64,000 nucleotides of DNA, from positions 28,594,667-28,658,666 of the forward strand of contig CM060125.1 of assembly GCA_030522415.1 (NCBI GenBank), in the 5' to 3' direction. The translations under genes and the position numbers were made by a program. The notes under the pieces were generated by a model, which saw nothing but the letters and a program-made list of their open reading frames with translations, ran no database searches and was not told the DNA's origin. Position 1 is the first letter of the stretch; each line of letters begins with the position of its first letter. This DNA comes from Channallabes apus. Lineage: Eukaryota; Chordata; Actinopteri; Siluriformes; Clariidae. This document shows, one piece after another, positions 33,398-46,684 of the stretch.

Positions 33398-33865
33398 GAA
33401 TGTTTAAGTCAAACTCTGACTTTTGATTCTCTCAGTTATAAGAGAAATAAATTTCCTTCGTCTCTCTATATAATCCCCTGCTACACTACTCTCGGTGTTG
33501 CTCTTTCACAGTATTTTTTCAGTATGTCAGAGCCATGATCAGACCGCCTGCTTCCTGTCTTTAAACACCGGCCTCCCAGGAACTCCTATAATGATCCACA
33601 CATGGTTTAAATGTCTTGGGGCGAGGTCAGGACTGTACAAGTTTATGTGGCAATAACTCTCAGCGGTGCTCCTGTAATGTGCAAGTGTTGTTGGTGTATG
33701 ATTGTGTGTACGGTTCTCACAGATGCGTCTCCTCTGCAAGTTGCTGATGAGTTATCTGTCGATTTTCAAGGATCAGGCACTCCACTCATTTGAATGTTTA
33801 CAGGAACGACTTCACTGAACAGACATTTCGTGCTAATTCCCGGTTTGACTTGAACACCGTTTGTA
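33398..33865 (-). mobile_element. Mariner-like element, most complete copy
   Basis: Inverted ends are GGAATGTTTAAGTCAAACTC and CCCGGTTTGACTTGAACACC. The minus-strand translation keeps a worn mariner transposase segment, HNHTPTTLAH followed by LYSPDLAPRH. This corresponds to the catalytic (QDNARPH) and YSPDLAP boxes of the D,D34D transposase. At about 470 bp it is far shorter than the usual 1.3 kb, so it is a deletion derivative. Confidence 0.72.
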
Positions 33866-34830
33866 TAAACATTTTACACTTAAAACAAAAGATGATGAGG
33901 CTTTTTGTCTATAGGCTTAAAAGCCTCCCATTCTTACTCCTGATCTATATTTATAGTGCTATATACAGTATATATAGTCTCTATACACTTTATAGTTATT
34001 TAATGATATACTAATGCTGTACTAACTTTATTGCCTATTTATGCTATCAAATGCTATAAGTAATTATTTACAGTAGTAATGTCTGTTTTCAAATCAGCTT
34101 TTTGAAATCTGTTACAATTAATTGTAGCTAAAGATCAATGATTGCAGATTCTTTAATGATTTATGATGTTTATAAAATTACTAACCTTTGGGATGGATAA
34201 TTGAAAGTATGCTAATTCACTTTATTAAATTCGCTTAATTATTATTTTATTTTCCTGAATAGACTGTGCATGTGATTAACAGCAGAAAGAAACTCGACAA
34301 TTGTAAGAAAGGAAACAAAGAAATCCTCTTAAAGATGATCATTACAGATCATTTGTGGTGTTTTGTTTTTGTCTGAGTGCTCGTTATTATTTTCAGCGGA
34401 AAGTGATGGCTGCGTTTTAAGTGCGATCGTTTAGCCTTGTGTCAATTAACTAACCGAAATGAATTGCAACTCGAGAACTGAAGAATTTAAATGATGTATC
34501 AGAGGTGTGAGAAATTATTTAATTCTCTGTACGAGTCTCTTCTTCGCCTTTCTGCAGTAATTTAGATTTAAAAAAAAAAGACGGCTATTATCGCTTGTCA
34601 AAAATGTGCATCACTACGTAATTTGGAAAAATGATGATGGATGGTGGAATGTCGCTGGCCCTCTTTGAAAGTCCACACACTTTTTTTTTTTTCTTTCATT
34701 ACTGTTTTATTAGTTGAATTTTTTTTAACGTACCCAAACTTTACAAACACTTAACTTAATGGCTCTTTGAATTTTCACCTGCACAACACACAAGATGTTA
34801 TATCATTTCTATCTGTTATCACCCAAATGA
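33866..34830. other. Intergenic; possible conserved block at 34375-34640
   Basis: AT-rich except for 34375-34640, where complex sequence (GTGATGGCTGCGTTTTAAGTGCG, split by GATCG, then TGTCAATTAACTAACCG) recalls the candidate non-coding elements in the nrg3 introns. No gene was seen. Confidence 0.3.
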
Positions 34831-35061
34831 GGATGGGTTCCCTGTTGAGTCTGGTTCCTCTCAAGGTTTCTTCCTAATGCCATCTCAGGGAGTTTTTCCT
34901 TGCCGCCGTCGCCGTCACCCTTGGCTTGCTCATCAGAGAAATTTCATTCATTCGTCTCATTATTATTATCTGCACATTTTTCTCACACATACACACTTCC
35001 AATTATTTTATTTTCTATAATTATTATTATTATTATTATTTGTTTTTATTTATTTATTTTC

Positions 35062-35092
<31 letters not shown>

Positions 35093-35192
35093 TTATTTTA
35101 TTTTTGTTAAATTTCTTTAAATTTTTGTGAAGCTGCTTTGAGACAATGACCATTGTTAAAAGCGCTATATAAATAAAATTGAATTGAATTTA
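34831..35192 (+). repeat. Teleost retroposon 3' end with (ATT)n expansion
   Basis: Begins CACCCAAATGAGGATGGGTT, GTCTGGTTCCTCTCAAGG and TCTCAGGGAGTTTTTCCTTG. It is interrupted by (ATT)n (35022-35100) and ends GAAGCTGCTTTGAGACAATG...AAAAGCGCTATATAAATAAA(ATTGA)n. It is the reverse of 3730-3990. Confidence 0.8.
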
Positions 35193-37164
35193 GTTACACT
35201 GAACATGCATTATGAACATGAAACAAGGGCACAATATAGGGAAATTATGCTAATATACAGTACTGTACACTTTGTTTAGTACATTTCAGAAGGCTAAATC
35301 ACTCTTAGAGTGTATTCACATTTGTAGTTCAGTTCTCTTGGTTTGGACCAAAGCATAAAATTCGACATGAATTTCCCTAGTATATGGATGGAAGTCATGA
35401 AGTGGACACGTTTTAGCTAATAAACTCAAGCAAGTACGTACAGTACAGTACAAGGAGGCTATTGAAATATTTCCAGACAAGTTTTGTATATTATATTTTA
35501 AATCTCTAGATATCCTTCCAGTTTGATTTCTCAAAGTTGCCATGGTTTCATGCTAGATGTTGAACCTGATGCATCATCTTATACGACCTTGACCATATTG
35601 TTCTAGTTCCCGACCTTTTTTTTTGGGCTTGATTTTGTGTCAGTCACCTCACAATCATGTACGGTATCTTCAAATGATTGATTTGTACAAACGACCCTGT
35701 ATGAGGCAGTTTCCTGTTCCCTGGGAATCAATAATGAACTAATACAGTAATTGCTGCTGTGAATTGTTCTCAATGCTGTTTTATTCAGAGGTCTCCTTTA
35801 TGTTATTGGCCTCTTGCCCCGTTAAATACATCTTCAGAAGATATGATGTCAGAACTTTGAGCATGAAAAGTCGATCCTTTGAAACAAGATTGGGTTTATT
35901 TACTGTATATGTGCAACATTTTTTATAAAGATGCCAAATAGCTCCACAAAAATCTCTTTGGAGATGTAAGAACTTTTAACCCTCCAGAAAAGCTTCCAGG
36001 AACCCATGTGGGTGTGTATATGAGTGAGATGAATGAGAACCTAAAATACAGAAATTGGGGAACATTTTTAGGGACATCTTTATGCAGAATGATGTAAGAG
36101 AAAGTCTCAACTTTCCATTTCAGAAGATTTGAGGTGAAGGATATTTTTAAGCTTAAAGCTGCGTTAATGCTTTCTGGGAGGATTGAGTTAGTTGACATGC
36201 ACCAGATTTGCAAGAGTTGTAAGTAAAATCTCTTCTTGGAATCATTAAATCAAAGTCAATACTGTAAATCAAAGCAGGGTGATGATTGATTATTATATGG
36301 TGATGCTGAATGGTTGGGACAGACAAGAGGGGAAATGAGTTTGCTGCTGATAATGCAACAAATAATTTTTAAATTGCATCTTTAGGTACTTTGGAGTCTG
36401 TTACAGTAAACCATTTGTTCCCACTTCTTTCGTGTAATCTACGTAATGTAATTGAATTTAATGTGTATGCATACATATTTATAAAAAAAATTATTCTTCC
36501 TTCATATAATTTATAGGTTGTAGTGTCAAGTAGTCCTCAAGTAGGTTTGACTGAAACAATGGTCAATGTGAAGGAAAAACAATAACTTGTGAAAATTTTT
36601 TATGTTTTATTAATTAATACATTTTTTGTATCACTAATAATAAGTTTCTAATTACCATGTAAATTGTTCCATTAGTTTTAGTTGTTATATTCATTTTGGT
36701 AACTCCCAAATCTTACTTATGATGTATTGTTGTTTACACCCCCAACTCTGGAAGCTAGGACTCGAAGAAAAATCCCGGGTTGTAATGACAACATTGAGGT
36801 GATGGGATTAAACATTGCATTGTTAATTACCAGTAAAGAAATATCCAAACTGTAAAAAAAAAATTTACACCTTACACTTTGATGCTTTGTGATTATCGAA
36901 AAATAATAAAACAAAAACACTAATCCAGAACATTTGTTACAGGTAAACTCTTAAAGTGTGGGTAAAATGTCGCTAAATATAAAATCCTATAAAAGCTTTT
37001 CAGAGTGCTCATTTATAATCCAAACGCTTGTCAATATTTGTCCCACATGGCCATAAATTTCCCCAAGCATGCAATTTATCACAATTTTCCACCCCAAATA
37101 CTTCCTAAACTATTGAACCATATAAAAAATAATGATCTTTCCAAATGAAATGAGATAAGATAAA
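35193..37164. other. Intergenic, nothing recognised
   Basis: About 2 kb of AT-rich DNA. Short open frames have no homology I can recognise. Confidence 0.45.
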
Positions 37165-37567
37165 ACCGTGGCGCAGTGGTAAAGCGCTCACCCTATCATC
37201 CGGAGATCGCTGGTTCGAATCCCGGGTGATGCTGTTACCTCTCACAGCCGGAGGACTAGAGAGCTGATTGGCCGAGCTCTCTCACGGGGGAGGGATGAGA
37301 GGTACTTAGTGGTCCCACATTAATGACGGCTCTACAAGCCAATCAGGGGCATCTGTGAGCTCGCGCAGGCGAAGGGAGCGGATAGCGCTGTTCCTCCGAG
37401 TGTGTTACGCCGCATCCTATGGTGCAAGCAGTTAGAAAAAAATGGTCGGTGATGCCACGTGGATCGGAGAAAACATCCTTAATGTGGGAGCCTCCAGCGA
37501 CCGGGAGTAATTGGACACGACTAAAAATTAGGGGAGAAAATTCGGATAAAAAGGGGGAAAAAAAACA
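37165..37567 (+). mobile_element. tRNA-derived SINE, third family
   Basis: A tRNA-like head with A box GTGGCGCAGTGGTAAAGCGC and B box GGTTCGAATCCC is followed by a long GC-rich body (AGCTGATTGGCCGAGCTCTC, TCTGTGAGCTCGCGCAGGCG, CACGTGGATCGGAG). The tail is GGGAGTAATTGGACACGACT...GGGGAGAAAA and an A-run. The acceptor-stem ends do not pair, so it is not a functional tRNA. Confidence 0.85.
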
Positions 37568-38730
37568 ATCATGAACATATTTACATTATAGTAGTCTGCA
37601 TTTCCTGTTTGATTATTCGAAAGGAACCAGGCCCACTGAAATAAAAAAAAAGAAACCAGGTCTCTCTGCCATTTCCCACACATGGAGCATTATCATTAGG
37701 CCTACCACACGCCACGTGAGTGACAAATAACAAGGATCCGAAAGAATTGCATGCATGGACGTTTTTTTTTTCCAGCACTGGAATATGATTTAACAAAGAT
37801 TAATGAGAAGCTCTTGTGAACAGTGTTTGTTTATTTTATTTTACAGAATCAGGATCATCATCTTGCAGGAATTTCTAATATTTGCTGATACAGAAACACA
37901 TCCTTACACAGTGTGTGTGGGTTCATGTGTTCAGCTTTTGGTTTTTACAACTCGGGCAAATCCAAAAACTTGGAAAAGCATTGAACTATACTTAAACAGT
38001 ATTGCAAGAACATGGAGAAATTCAACATAATGGCACAACCGCAAGGGTGTTACTGCTTATATATATAAACAAGACATTAATACTGAAGAACTGACAGCTC
38101 AGGCACAATGTGGCACATTGAATTAGTTCCTATTCTACTGTAAGTTATGTTCTAGCAGCTGTAAACAAGTTTTCCCTTAGAGGCATTGCTTTATTCTCTG
38201 ATTTAAAATTGTATAAATTACAGAGACACTACTACTGTAAAAACCACAAACATTTTCTCTAGAGAAAAACTTTTCTTCTGACTGTAACATTTTGCTGACA
38301 CTTGAGGCTACTCGGATAAAAATCACTTTCAGAAAACGATGATCTCAATGAGCATGTTGTTCATTTACTGTACATAGTGTCTGCCAAATGATCCCATATG
38401 AGAATAAGTTAATAAATGGAATGCATTAATGTATAAATCTATTATAGTACAGAAGGTGCATACAGTGCTGACCATCTAGCAGAAGTATTCACACACATTT
38501 TCAACCTCCCTTTATCCTTGACTCAAATCCACCACCATCGTACTTACCCTGAAAAAAACCCTAAGATGATTTGTCCAAATTATTTAAAAATGCTTTGAAT
38601 GACTGGTGCTAACCCATTCAAACACACTGTCCGAGCTGATCGACTAATCCTAGTCTACTAATTAGAAAAAACAATCTGGTCAACAAATTCCACTTACACT
38701 CACTATATGGAACCAGATACTAGATTGTCC
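37568..38730. other. Intergenic, nothing recognised
   Basis: AT-rich sequence with no gene, ending at a C-run (38731-38746). Confidence 0.45.
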
Positions 38731-38734
38731 TCCC

Positions 38735-39465
38735 CCCCCCCCCCCCCTCCCCACCCAGATCATCAGACTAGCCAAGTAGAAATCCTGCACCCTCAGGGCT
38801 GTGTGCTGAGCCCCCTCATTTATTTGCCAACCCGTCCACAGGTCAAACACTATTGGTACATTTGTAGGTTATCCACACTCACCTAGCTCATATCAGGAAG
38901 GATATTCAGCAACTGACACCACTGAACAATAACCTGGACTTGGATACTACCAAGGTGACCACACAGAGGCTGAGGGAAGAGTCTCCATCCTCTGGATCCT
39001 AGGACTCACCATCACAAAGGATCCCTCTTATACTGACAACACCTCAGCACCAACAACAAATAATTTATTTTCAGAAGGGGCTGAAAATAACAAAATAACC
39101 TTAACAGCTGTACCACAGATTGCATCCTAACAAACTGCAGTATATGACAGTCTGATACAGCAGATGCACCAAAGTTGAAGAAAAAGTGTTGTGAGAACAT
39201 CACACTGGGTATTGTTGGCATAGATCTGCCATCACAACAACATCTTCATACAGTAGCACTCCCAATGTGAGGAGGGCTAAAAATGTTATAAAAGATGTTA
39301 CACACCCGGGATACCACCTGTTTAAACTGCAACCATCAGGCAGGTGCAAGCATTCAGAACAAGCTGCACATGCACAAATAGACTGAAGAACAGTTTCTTC
39401 CCCAAACGCAGTGGAACTATTGAACTCTCGTCAGCCTGACAACACTGATGTGCTGCTAACACTGG
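38735..39465 (+). mobile_element. Non-LTR retrotransposon ORF2 remnant (Rex1/CR1-like)
   Basis: Several frames together show RT and post-RT signatures: PQGCVLSPLIYL (RT motif near 38790), a HPGYHLFKLQPSGRCK-like block (39304-39350) and RLKNSFFPKRS (39379-39412). The last two resemble the conserved C-terminal HP..LF.LLPSGRR and SFFPQAV boxes of fish Rex1-type LINEs. Frameshifts and stops throughout make it a dead relic. Confidence 0.65.
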
Positions 39466-39557
39466 AGTATGTGTGCAATGTTTATTTCTATATGTGCAAA
39501 GTTAACTTGTGTGTATTCAAATATAATTTCAACCAGTTATTATAAGCAATATTTTTA

Positions 39558-40260
39558 CAATTCCTTGCAAAAGTATACATACCCCTTGAATTTTTAAATA
39601 TGTTGTCACATTAGAACCATAAACCACGAATGGCTTCCTTCTTGCCAGATTTCCAAGTCCAGATTTGTGGAGTGCATGACTAATAGTTGTCCTGTGGACA
39701 GATTCTCCCACCTGAGCCGTGTCTGCTTCTCTGTTAAAATCTCTCCTCACAAGGCCTGTCAGTTTAGGTGATGGATGGTGGACTAAACACGAGACATTCA
39801 AAGCTCGGGATATTTCTTCTTATAACATAACCCTGCTTTAAACTTCTCCACAACTTTATCCCTGACCTGTCCGGTGTGTTCCTTGGTTTTCATGATGCTG
39901 TTTGTTCACTAATGTTCTCTAATAAACCTCTGAGGGCTTCACAGAACAGCTGTATTTATACTGAGATCAAATTACACACAGGTGGACTCTTGACTAAGAC
40001 TGTTTACTAAAAAAAAGGTGACTTCTGAAGGCAATTGGTTCCACTGGATTTTATTTAGGGGTATTAGAGGGCTGAATACAAATGTACAAATACACTTTTT
40101 GGATTTTCATATAAAATTTTTTTTTTATAAATTCACTTCACAATTATGTGCCACATGTTGGTCAATCACATAAAATCCCAATAAAATACGTTTATGTATG
40201 TGGTTGTAACGTGACAAAATGTGGAAATGTTTAAGGGGTATAAATACTTTTACAAGGCCC
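39558..40260 (-). mobile_element. Internally deleted Tc1-like element (second Tc1 family)
   Basis: The termini CCTTGCAAAAGTATACATAC and TTTATACCCCTTAAAC in reverse form inverted repeats, flanked by TA on both sides (39556-39557 and 40261-40262). The minus strand keeps the paired N-terminal start (CATGAAAACCAAGGAACACA from 39893) and a helix-turn-helix piece (PKLTGLVRRDFNREAD, then TTISHALHKSGLGNLARRKP). The DDE catalytic domain is gone. The family differs from the copies at 49834, 52989 and 61377. Confidence 0.85.
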
Positions 40261-41358
40261 TATAAATCAACCATGCAAGTCATTTTCACCCTTATTACTT
40301 GTACTTTATCTTTTACCATATTTGTTATATTGTTTGCATTTTGTAGTCATATTGCTTAGGTTGTATACTTTTTTGTCACCAATCTTTGATATTTCTTATC
40401 ATTTTGTGAATACAGTATGTGTAGTACTGAAATATAAAATGCACCACTGAAGGAGGCCAAACCTGCAGTTGTTTGCACAGTGACTTACAACTTTTTGGCT
40501 CTTAAATCTTAAAAGATTACATGGTTACATGGCAGATGAATAGGCGCAATTTCGTAGCACATCCTGTCTTTCATGCCATGAGATGAGAGTGAAAGTGAGA
40601 GTCGAGTATTTCTTGCTGAACTAAACAAATACTGTCCAGGCTTACTGTAGGGTTAAGCTGTTAGTCCTTCTTCTTCTTCTTCTTCTTCTTCTTGCAGGTA
40701 TAATGTTATGTTGTCACAAACCATTGATTCAGTCTACCTGAAGGATTTGTCTCCACTTGTTAGATAAATAAAACAAACAAACAAACAAATAAATAAATAA
40801 ATAAATGGTATCAGTTCTAGCATACAGTAATTTCATATTGACTTTTGCAGGAATTGGCTGAGATTCCTGCCCTAAGAAAGTGGTATCTACTGTAGGCAAG
40901 TGGAAATATCTAAAATCTAGTCAAATGTATCTAAAAGTTATTTATTTGATTTAACAATTATATATAAGCTACTGTATATTAAGCTAATTTTTAAGCTGCA
41001 AACTCTTTGTTCTGCTGGCAAATTAGCTTCTTTTGAGATTTTGTTATTAAATACCAATAAAAAAATTGTTTGCTACAATCTTATATTAAGACTAATTACA
41101 AAAAAAATTCCTAGATTCAATATATTTTCACTTAAGTTAAGATATGTTTTGCAGTAAGGGGGAATGACTCAAGAGAAAAAAGAAATCAACTTTTAGAGTG
41201 TATCAAAAGGTATAAGTACTGTAACTAGGCATTAAAATGTGTAATAAAGTCCATATTTCTAATATAGATTTATTGGAACAAATTGTACATGTAAAAATAG
41301 ATTAAGCATAAAATATCTTGTTCTATTGACAGATAATTTACTGTTTGAAAAATTGTAC
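40261..41358. other. Intergenic with simple repeats
   Basis: (CTT)n at 40670-40694 and (CAAA/AAAT)n at 40771-40805. Nothing else was recognised. Confidence 0.5.
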
Positions 41359-41660
41359 AGTGGTACCTCGGCATCTTCCTACTGACCTTAAGGTGGAATG
41401 TTGTATTGTAAAACACATTTTCCCACAAGAAAAAAAAAGTAAATGCAGATAATCACTTCCAGCCACCTAGAAATATTACCAATATTTCACAACACTATAA
41501 TTATATTTTACATATAAAAACAATCAATACATTAAGAAAAGTCATGTAATTTTAGAAAATATGAAATAAATAGACATGAAACCACACTTAACCTTAATTA
41601 CCGATTCCTATCGGAAACAAAAACCTGAAAGTGGCTCCATAACAGAAACTATGCAACACC
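41359..41660 (-). mobile_element. Fossil Tc1/mariner-type element, same family as 18116
   Basis: The terminus CAGTGGTACCTCGGCATCTT follows TA. In reverse the body matches 18350-18600 block by block (TTAAGGTTAAGT, ATGTCTATTTATTTCATATT, GGTAATATTTCTAGG). The far end is lost. Confidence 0.65.
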
Positions 41661-42052
41661 TGCAACTTGTCATATTTCAAGCTGTGTTGTAAGAAAATAA
41701 TCCAAAGTAACCACAGTTGGTGTAAGTTATAGCATCGTAAACAGTTCAGCATGTGGTATATTCAACATTGCGGACACAGCAGAGAATTTGTGGCAGTAGT
41801 AGACTCACACATGCACCGTGAGCTCCATGTGATCCTACGTTTATTAATCATGTCCTCTCACTTCAACCCCCTAAAGCAGACAATTAGATGGACATATTTT
41901 TTTCCACAATGAGGTCAGTCGCAAACATCTGTCAAACTGCACCTACTATCAGTTATGGTGAATAATAATGTGCAATTTTAGACTGTTTTGGTATCCTAGA
42001 ATGGTCTGCTACTGCAATAACCTAACTAACTAACTAACTAACTAACCAAATA

Positions 42053-42083
<31 letters not shown>

Positions 42084-42869
42084 AATAAGGTTGAGTGACA
42101 GCATAAAATTCAGTGATTCTGATTTAGTGGAACAACAGAAAATAATAAATAAATAAAAATCACAAAAATTACAAACAATTTATTGAAATACATACAGTAA
42201 GTCCTAAAATAATCTCAAAAGGAAATGAAAACTGACTTACTGAATATTCCACATTTTCCCAACATGACAATATCTAATCTAATCTAATCTAACTTTTGTA
42301 AGAACATGTTACTGATAACACCTGCTGTTTTGAGTAATTTCACAGCAAACTATTTATTATTTCATGTGTGGCATTCAGACGTAATCACAACACTAATGTT
42401 TGTCATGCAAAGGTCTTTTTAACCTCCTAATGAACAAGAACCGCCAGAATGCTGATTATTCAACTTTCCCTCAAACACAGACAAGTTAGCTCCTGTAATC
42501 ACTTGCGCTATGGCAGCTGCAAGCAGTCGTCTCCTTACCAGCCTGTGTTTTTCTTACTCCTAATGTAGAAAAGACAAGATTGTCATGTTTTTAGGACACC
42601 ACACAACTGAAACTCCTTTATCCTGGAGCCTTTTCCCATGATGAATATCAATATGCCGTATTTGCTTGAGCCTCGTTCTATAAATGCAAAATCATATTCA
42701 AAGAGAATGAACCAACACCTTCGAAATAATATAAATTTAGAATTCAACAGAACTGTAAATTTAAATTAAATTTGCTTGATTTTTAGAGATGCTGCTTAAT
42801 TAAAGCACTAAAACAGCTTTATTTCCTGTTCTACATACAGTACCTACCCATGTTACTTAATACATCTTC
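41661..42869. other. Intergenic, nothing recognised
   Basis: Simple repeats (CTAA)n at 42021-42046 and (AATC)n at 42053-42078. No gene was seen. Confidence 0.45.
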
Positions 42870-43170
42870 ATGAGGGTGTTTGCTTGTGAAGGTGGTGCGA
42901 GCGCATTTTTATCAGACGGCTGATGGATTTGGCAGAAACATATTTCTCCCTCGGAGAAGTATCGATTTCTAAACCAACATCCCTTTGCTTGGGTATCGAC
43001 TGAGTAGTTTAGCTCGAGGGCATCTCAATAGGAGCTTTTTTACGGCAGAGGCTTTCTCCGGAGCATGCTTTATTTAGGCACACTCTGATGCAACGCACAT
43101 AAATGATGCTTAATATCCCTGGTGACTCTTTAATGTACCCTAAGGATCAATATTTGAAATGATTTGGGAA
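42870..43170. promoter_or_regulatory. Candidate conserved non-coding element
   Basis: A complex block within AT-rich DNA: GATGGATTTGGCAGAAACAT, CGGAGAAGTATCGATTTC, GGGTATCGACTGAGTAG. There is no coding frame. A regulatory role is inferred from composition only. Confidence 0.25.
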
Positions 43171-45601
43171 AATAATACCCATTTTTCCTGACTCGATATG
43201 GAAAGGAAAAAAAATACTAGTGATCTTTATACAGGTAATATAATTAAATCAGCACCATGAATGAGTGCATATAACTTTTTACCACTTTATCAGACTTAAG
43301 GATCATTTTTGTATGTTTTTTTTGTTTAACCTTTGTGTTTTAATAGCAAATGCAGGCTTTTGCAACTTACTGTAAATGTTTATGATAAAATGTGACTTTA
43401 TTACAGTACATGTCTCTTAAAAGCAGATCACAACTGAGAACAGCCTTGCTTTTTTATGGCCTGAGTAAGGACAAACTACATAGAGAAAGAAAATTTAATG
43501 AGCACAACCAAATGTCTCTTATTTTGGATTTAGTTTTGTGAGTCAAGACAAAAAAAAGTGCATGATGCTCAAATGTTTGTATCTTTATTTCAATTTAAAC
43601 TCAAAGTATACTGTATATTGGAACCAAAGAATAACAGAAAGATTACCAGATGGTTACCTGATTCCCTACCTGATGATTTGTGAGACAGATAAAAAAATAA
43701 AGTAACCTACTGTAGCAACTGATAGCTTCTGTTCTGCTAATTATTTTCATACGCAGTATGTTGTAGTGGATTTGGTAAGTTATTCAAAAGAAAAACCAGT
43801 CAATAGATGAAGAAGGTAATAAACATATCGGATGCACATGGATTTGGTGGCTTAAGCTCCTTCAGTGCTTCTGTTGCAAATGAAATGATACTATGGAATA
43901 TGCTGTGCTTAACGCATCATAAAATTAGGTGCAAGTAACACAAATTGCATTTAAAGATTTTCAAATAATGGCTCATTTGCTGTCCGGGGATTGAATCCCA
44001 AATAGCATTAAATGGAAAGGTAGTGCCCTACAGTATGTACTGTAGCGTGTACTGTAGATTCCGTTGGATATGATTTTGGGATTCACCCTCATGTTAGAAT
44101 CCAGTTAGCCTTGTATCTCATGTTAGCTGCAAAAACATCAGTTCTAGCTAAAAAACATTATGAATTCATCGTGAGAAGTGTTTCGAGCAGAGTAATGCTT
44201 GTGTTGATTTTCCTTACAGTATAAAAATCACACGCTTAATTATCCATCTTGAAACTAACTGAATATAAGACAGAAAATAGCTGTCAGTTAGAAATTCTAT
44301 GGATAAATTACATATCAAATTAGATATTTGTATCATAGGCTACTTTCCTGTTTGACTTTTCATTACTGATTATTTTTGGTTAGTTACAGTAGGTACTAGT
44401 CAGTCTCTGTGTGTTCGCGTAATAATGTGTTATACTGTACCATTCTGCAATTCTGATTGGTCAGATATCATTGATTAATTTTCTTAAACTTAAATTCAAA
44501 CAACATTTGCAGTTAGTTAGATAATTAATTAATTAATTTTTGTAATTAGATCCTTATTTATTTTTTAAAAGACAGTCTATACCTGTAGGTTTTAAAACAA
44601 TGCAAAAATAGTTCGAACAAGAGGTTCCTCCTGTCGGATTCTCATTAAGAAGACAAGTTGAGTTTTTTTTTTTGACAGAATTTGCCTTAGAAGCAATAAA
44701 AAAAAAAAAAAAAGTCAAGATGGAAAAAAAATGTTTGTCTGGTAATTGAATGTTTCATCCATTACTGTTTAGGATGCGGTAAATAAAAGCGTGAAATTTA
44801 GATATTATAAAATGGAGAGTGATATTAAGGACCGTAACTTAAACAGTTTTTTTTTTTGCCGTGCCAGCTTTAAGATATTTGAGCTCAGTCAACATTTTGT
44901 GCAAATACTTAGTGTTCAGTGAACTAGGAAATTACATTATAGATTGTTTCAATTGCATGGACAATGTTTTGTGAAATGAAAGCATAAACTGAAATAATAT
45001 TTTCTCTCAGAAGAGAAGTACTGGTGTTTAGAGAGGAATGTGTATGTATATAAGATAGAGGTATAATGCTGCATTGGTTTTTTTTATTTATTTATTTTCT
45101 AAGAACAGATTGGATTCATTATCAGGAAGTTGGTGATAAAACTCACATGGAAAAATGCACGAGGATGGAAGAGCAAAACTGGAAGAAAACCACCATATGG
45201 TCACAGATTTGCCATTGAAGCCAGTGTAATCTGTAACTATGGAAAACATGAGCAGAAAGCTAATTGGTGATTTTTTGGTAGGACCAACAGATGCCTCCTC
45301 GTCTAGGTAGTGACCCGAGTTCAGGCTGGAGGATGCAGGCCGTCACATACCATCACATCAGCAGCCTACACCAGAAGGTATTCGAGCAGGGGGCAGTGTG
45401 TTCTGCTCTACAGGGTCAGCTGAGAAAGCATGTATTCCATTGTGCCTTGGAGAATTCCCTCTGTTTCAAATTTTGCTTTATTTTGCTTTAAGTTTTCACT
45501 TTGTGCAATGAATGAATGAATAGTATTCTGGAGGTTTAATTGAGAATAAATTCTAGTCAGAAGCATTAACATGATTCTGATTATATCTTAATAAACATAT
45601 A
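43171..45601. other. Intergenic, nothing recognised
   Basis: About 2.4 kb of AT-rich DNA with A-runs (44697-44713). Only short chance frames were seen. Confidence 0.45.
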
Positions 45602-46684
45602 CAGTCGAACCTTGGATTACGAGCATAATTCGTTTGGAAATGGGCTCGTATTCCAAGAACACTCGAAAGCCAATTTTAATTTTCCCATAAGAAATAATGG
45701 AATCTCAAATTAATTGATCCCCAACACAAAAAATAAATACAAAAAAATTAACACAAAATATAAAGTAAAAATAAAAAAATGACCCTGAAATTTACCTTTA
45801 AAAAAAAGTCAAAATAAATTCAGACATATAAGTGTTTCCAATTGAGCACGCAGGCAGTGTGTGTGTGGGTGTGTGGGTGAGAATCTAAAGTAAGCTTCCC
45901 TCTCCCCCTTTTCATCTTACACAGTTACCCTTCCTCCACTCTTTTCACACACGCACAACAGAAAGACTGTTTAATCTGAAAAATAAACAAGAAATCTCTC
46001 TAATGACATTTGAGATTTGAGAGGCACACTAATGGAATAATTGCTATAAAATAAAAATAAAACAAATTCACCAGCACTTTACCTTTGAAAAGAATTGCGA
46101 CAGAGGAGTGTTTTTGTGTAGAGCAAAGAGAAAGCGTGTGTGTATCTGTGTGTGAAGGCGGAAGTAGGAGGGGTCTATGTGTGTGTACCTGTGTGTGGGG
46201 CACGGTGTCCAATGACGTGCGCGCACACACAGACACATAGAGCAGTCTGAGTCTTGTGCAGAGAGAGAAAATGGATCTTTAACCTCTCTAATGAGACTTG
46301 CTTTTGCTTTACACATGTGCTGTACACACACGCATACAGAGACAAAATAAAATATGTTTTACACACACACACACACACATGATCACAGTGTTATAGTAAA
46401 CAGTACACGCATGCACGGATGTTGATTACACCAGTAAAAGACGCGCACTAAGACCCAGCAAGGGAGACGATTACCCAGAATTCCGCAGCAATGAGAAAAA
46501 CTGGCTCAGTTGTGATCATGTGACGCTCGGCGTCAAAACAAGACGCGCATTTGTGATACATGATATTTGGTGCTCGTATACTGTACCAAGACTTGTTCAT
46601 TTTCCAAGTCAAAATGTATTTAAAATCTTTGCTCGTCTTGTGGAACACTCGCAAACCGCATTACTCGCAATCCAGGTTTCACTG
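45602..46684. mobile_element. 1.1-kb non-autonomous Tc1/mariner-type element
   Basis: Inverted ends are CAGTCGAACCTTGGATTACG and, in reverse, CAGTGAAACCTGGATTGCG, flanked by TA (45600-45601 and 46685-46686). The interior is filled with CA/GT-rich imperfect repeats (45850-46380) and has no transposase. Confidence 0.82.
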
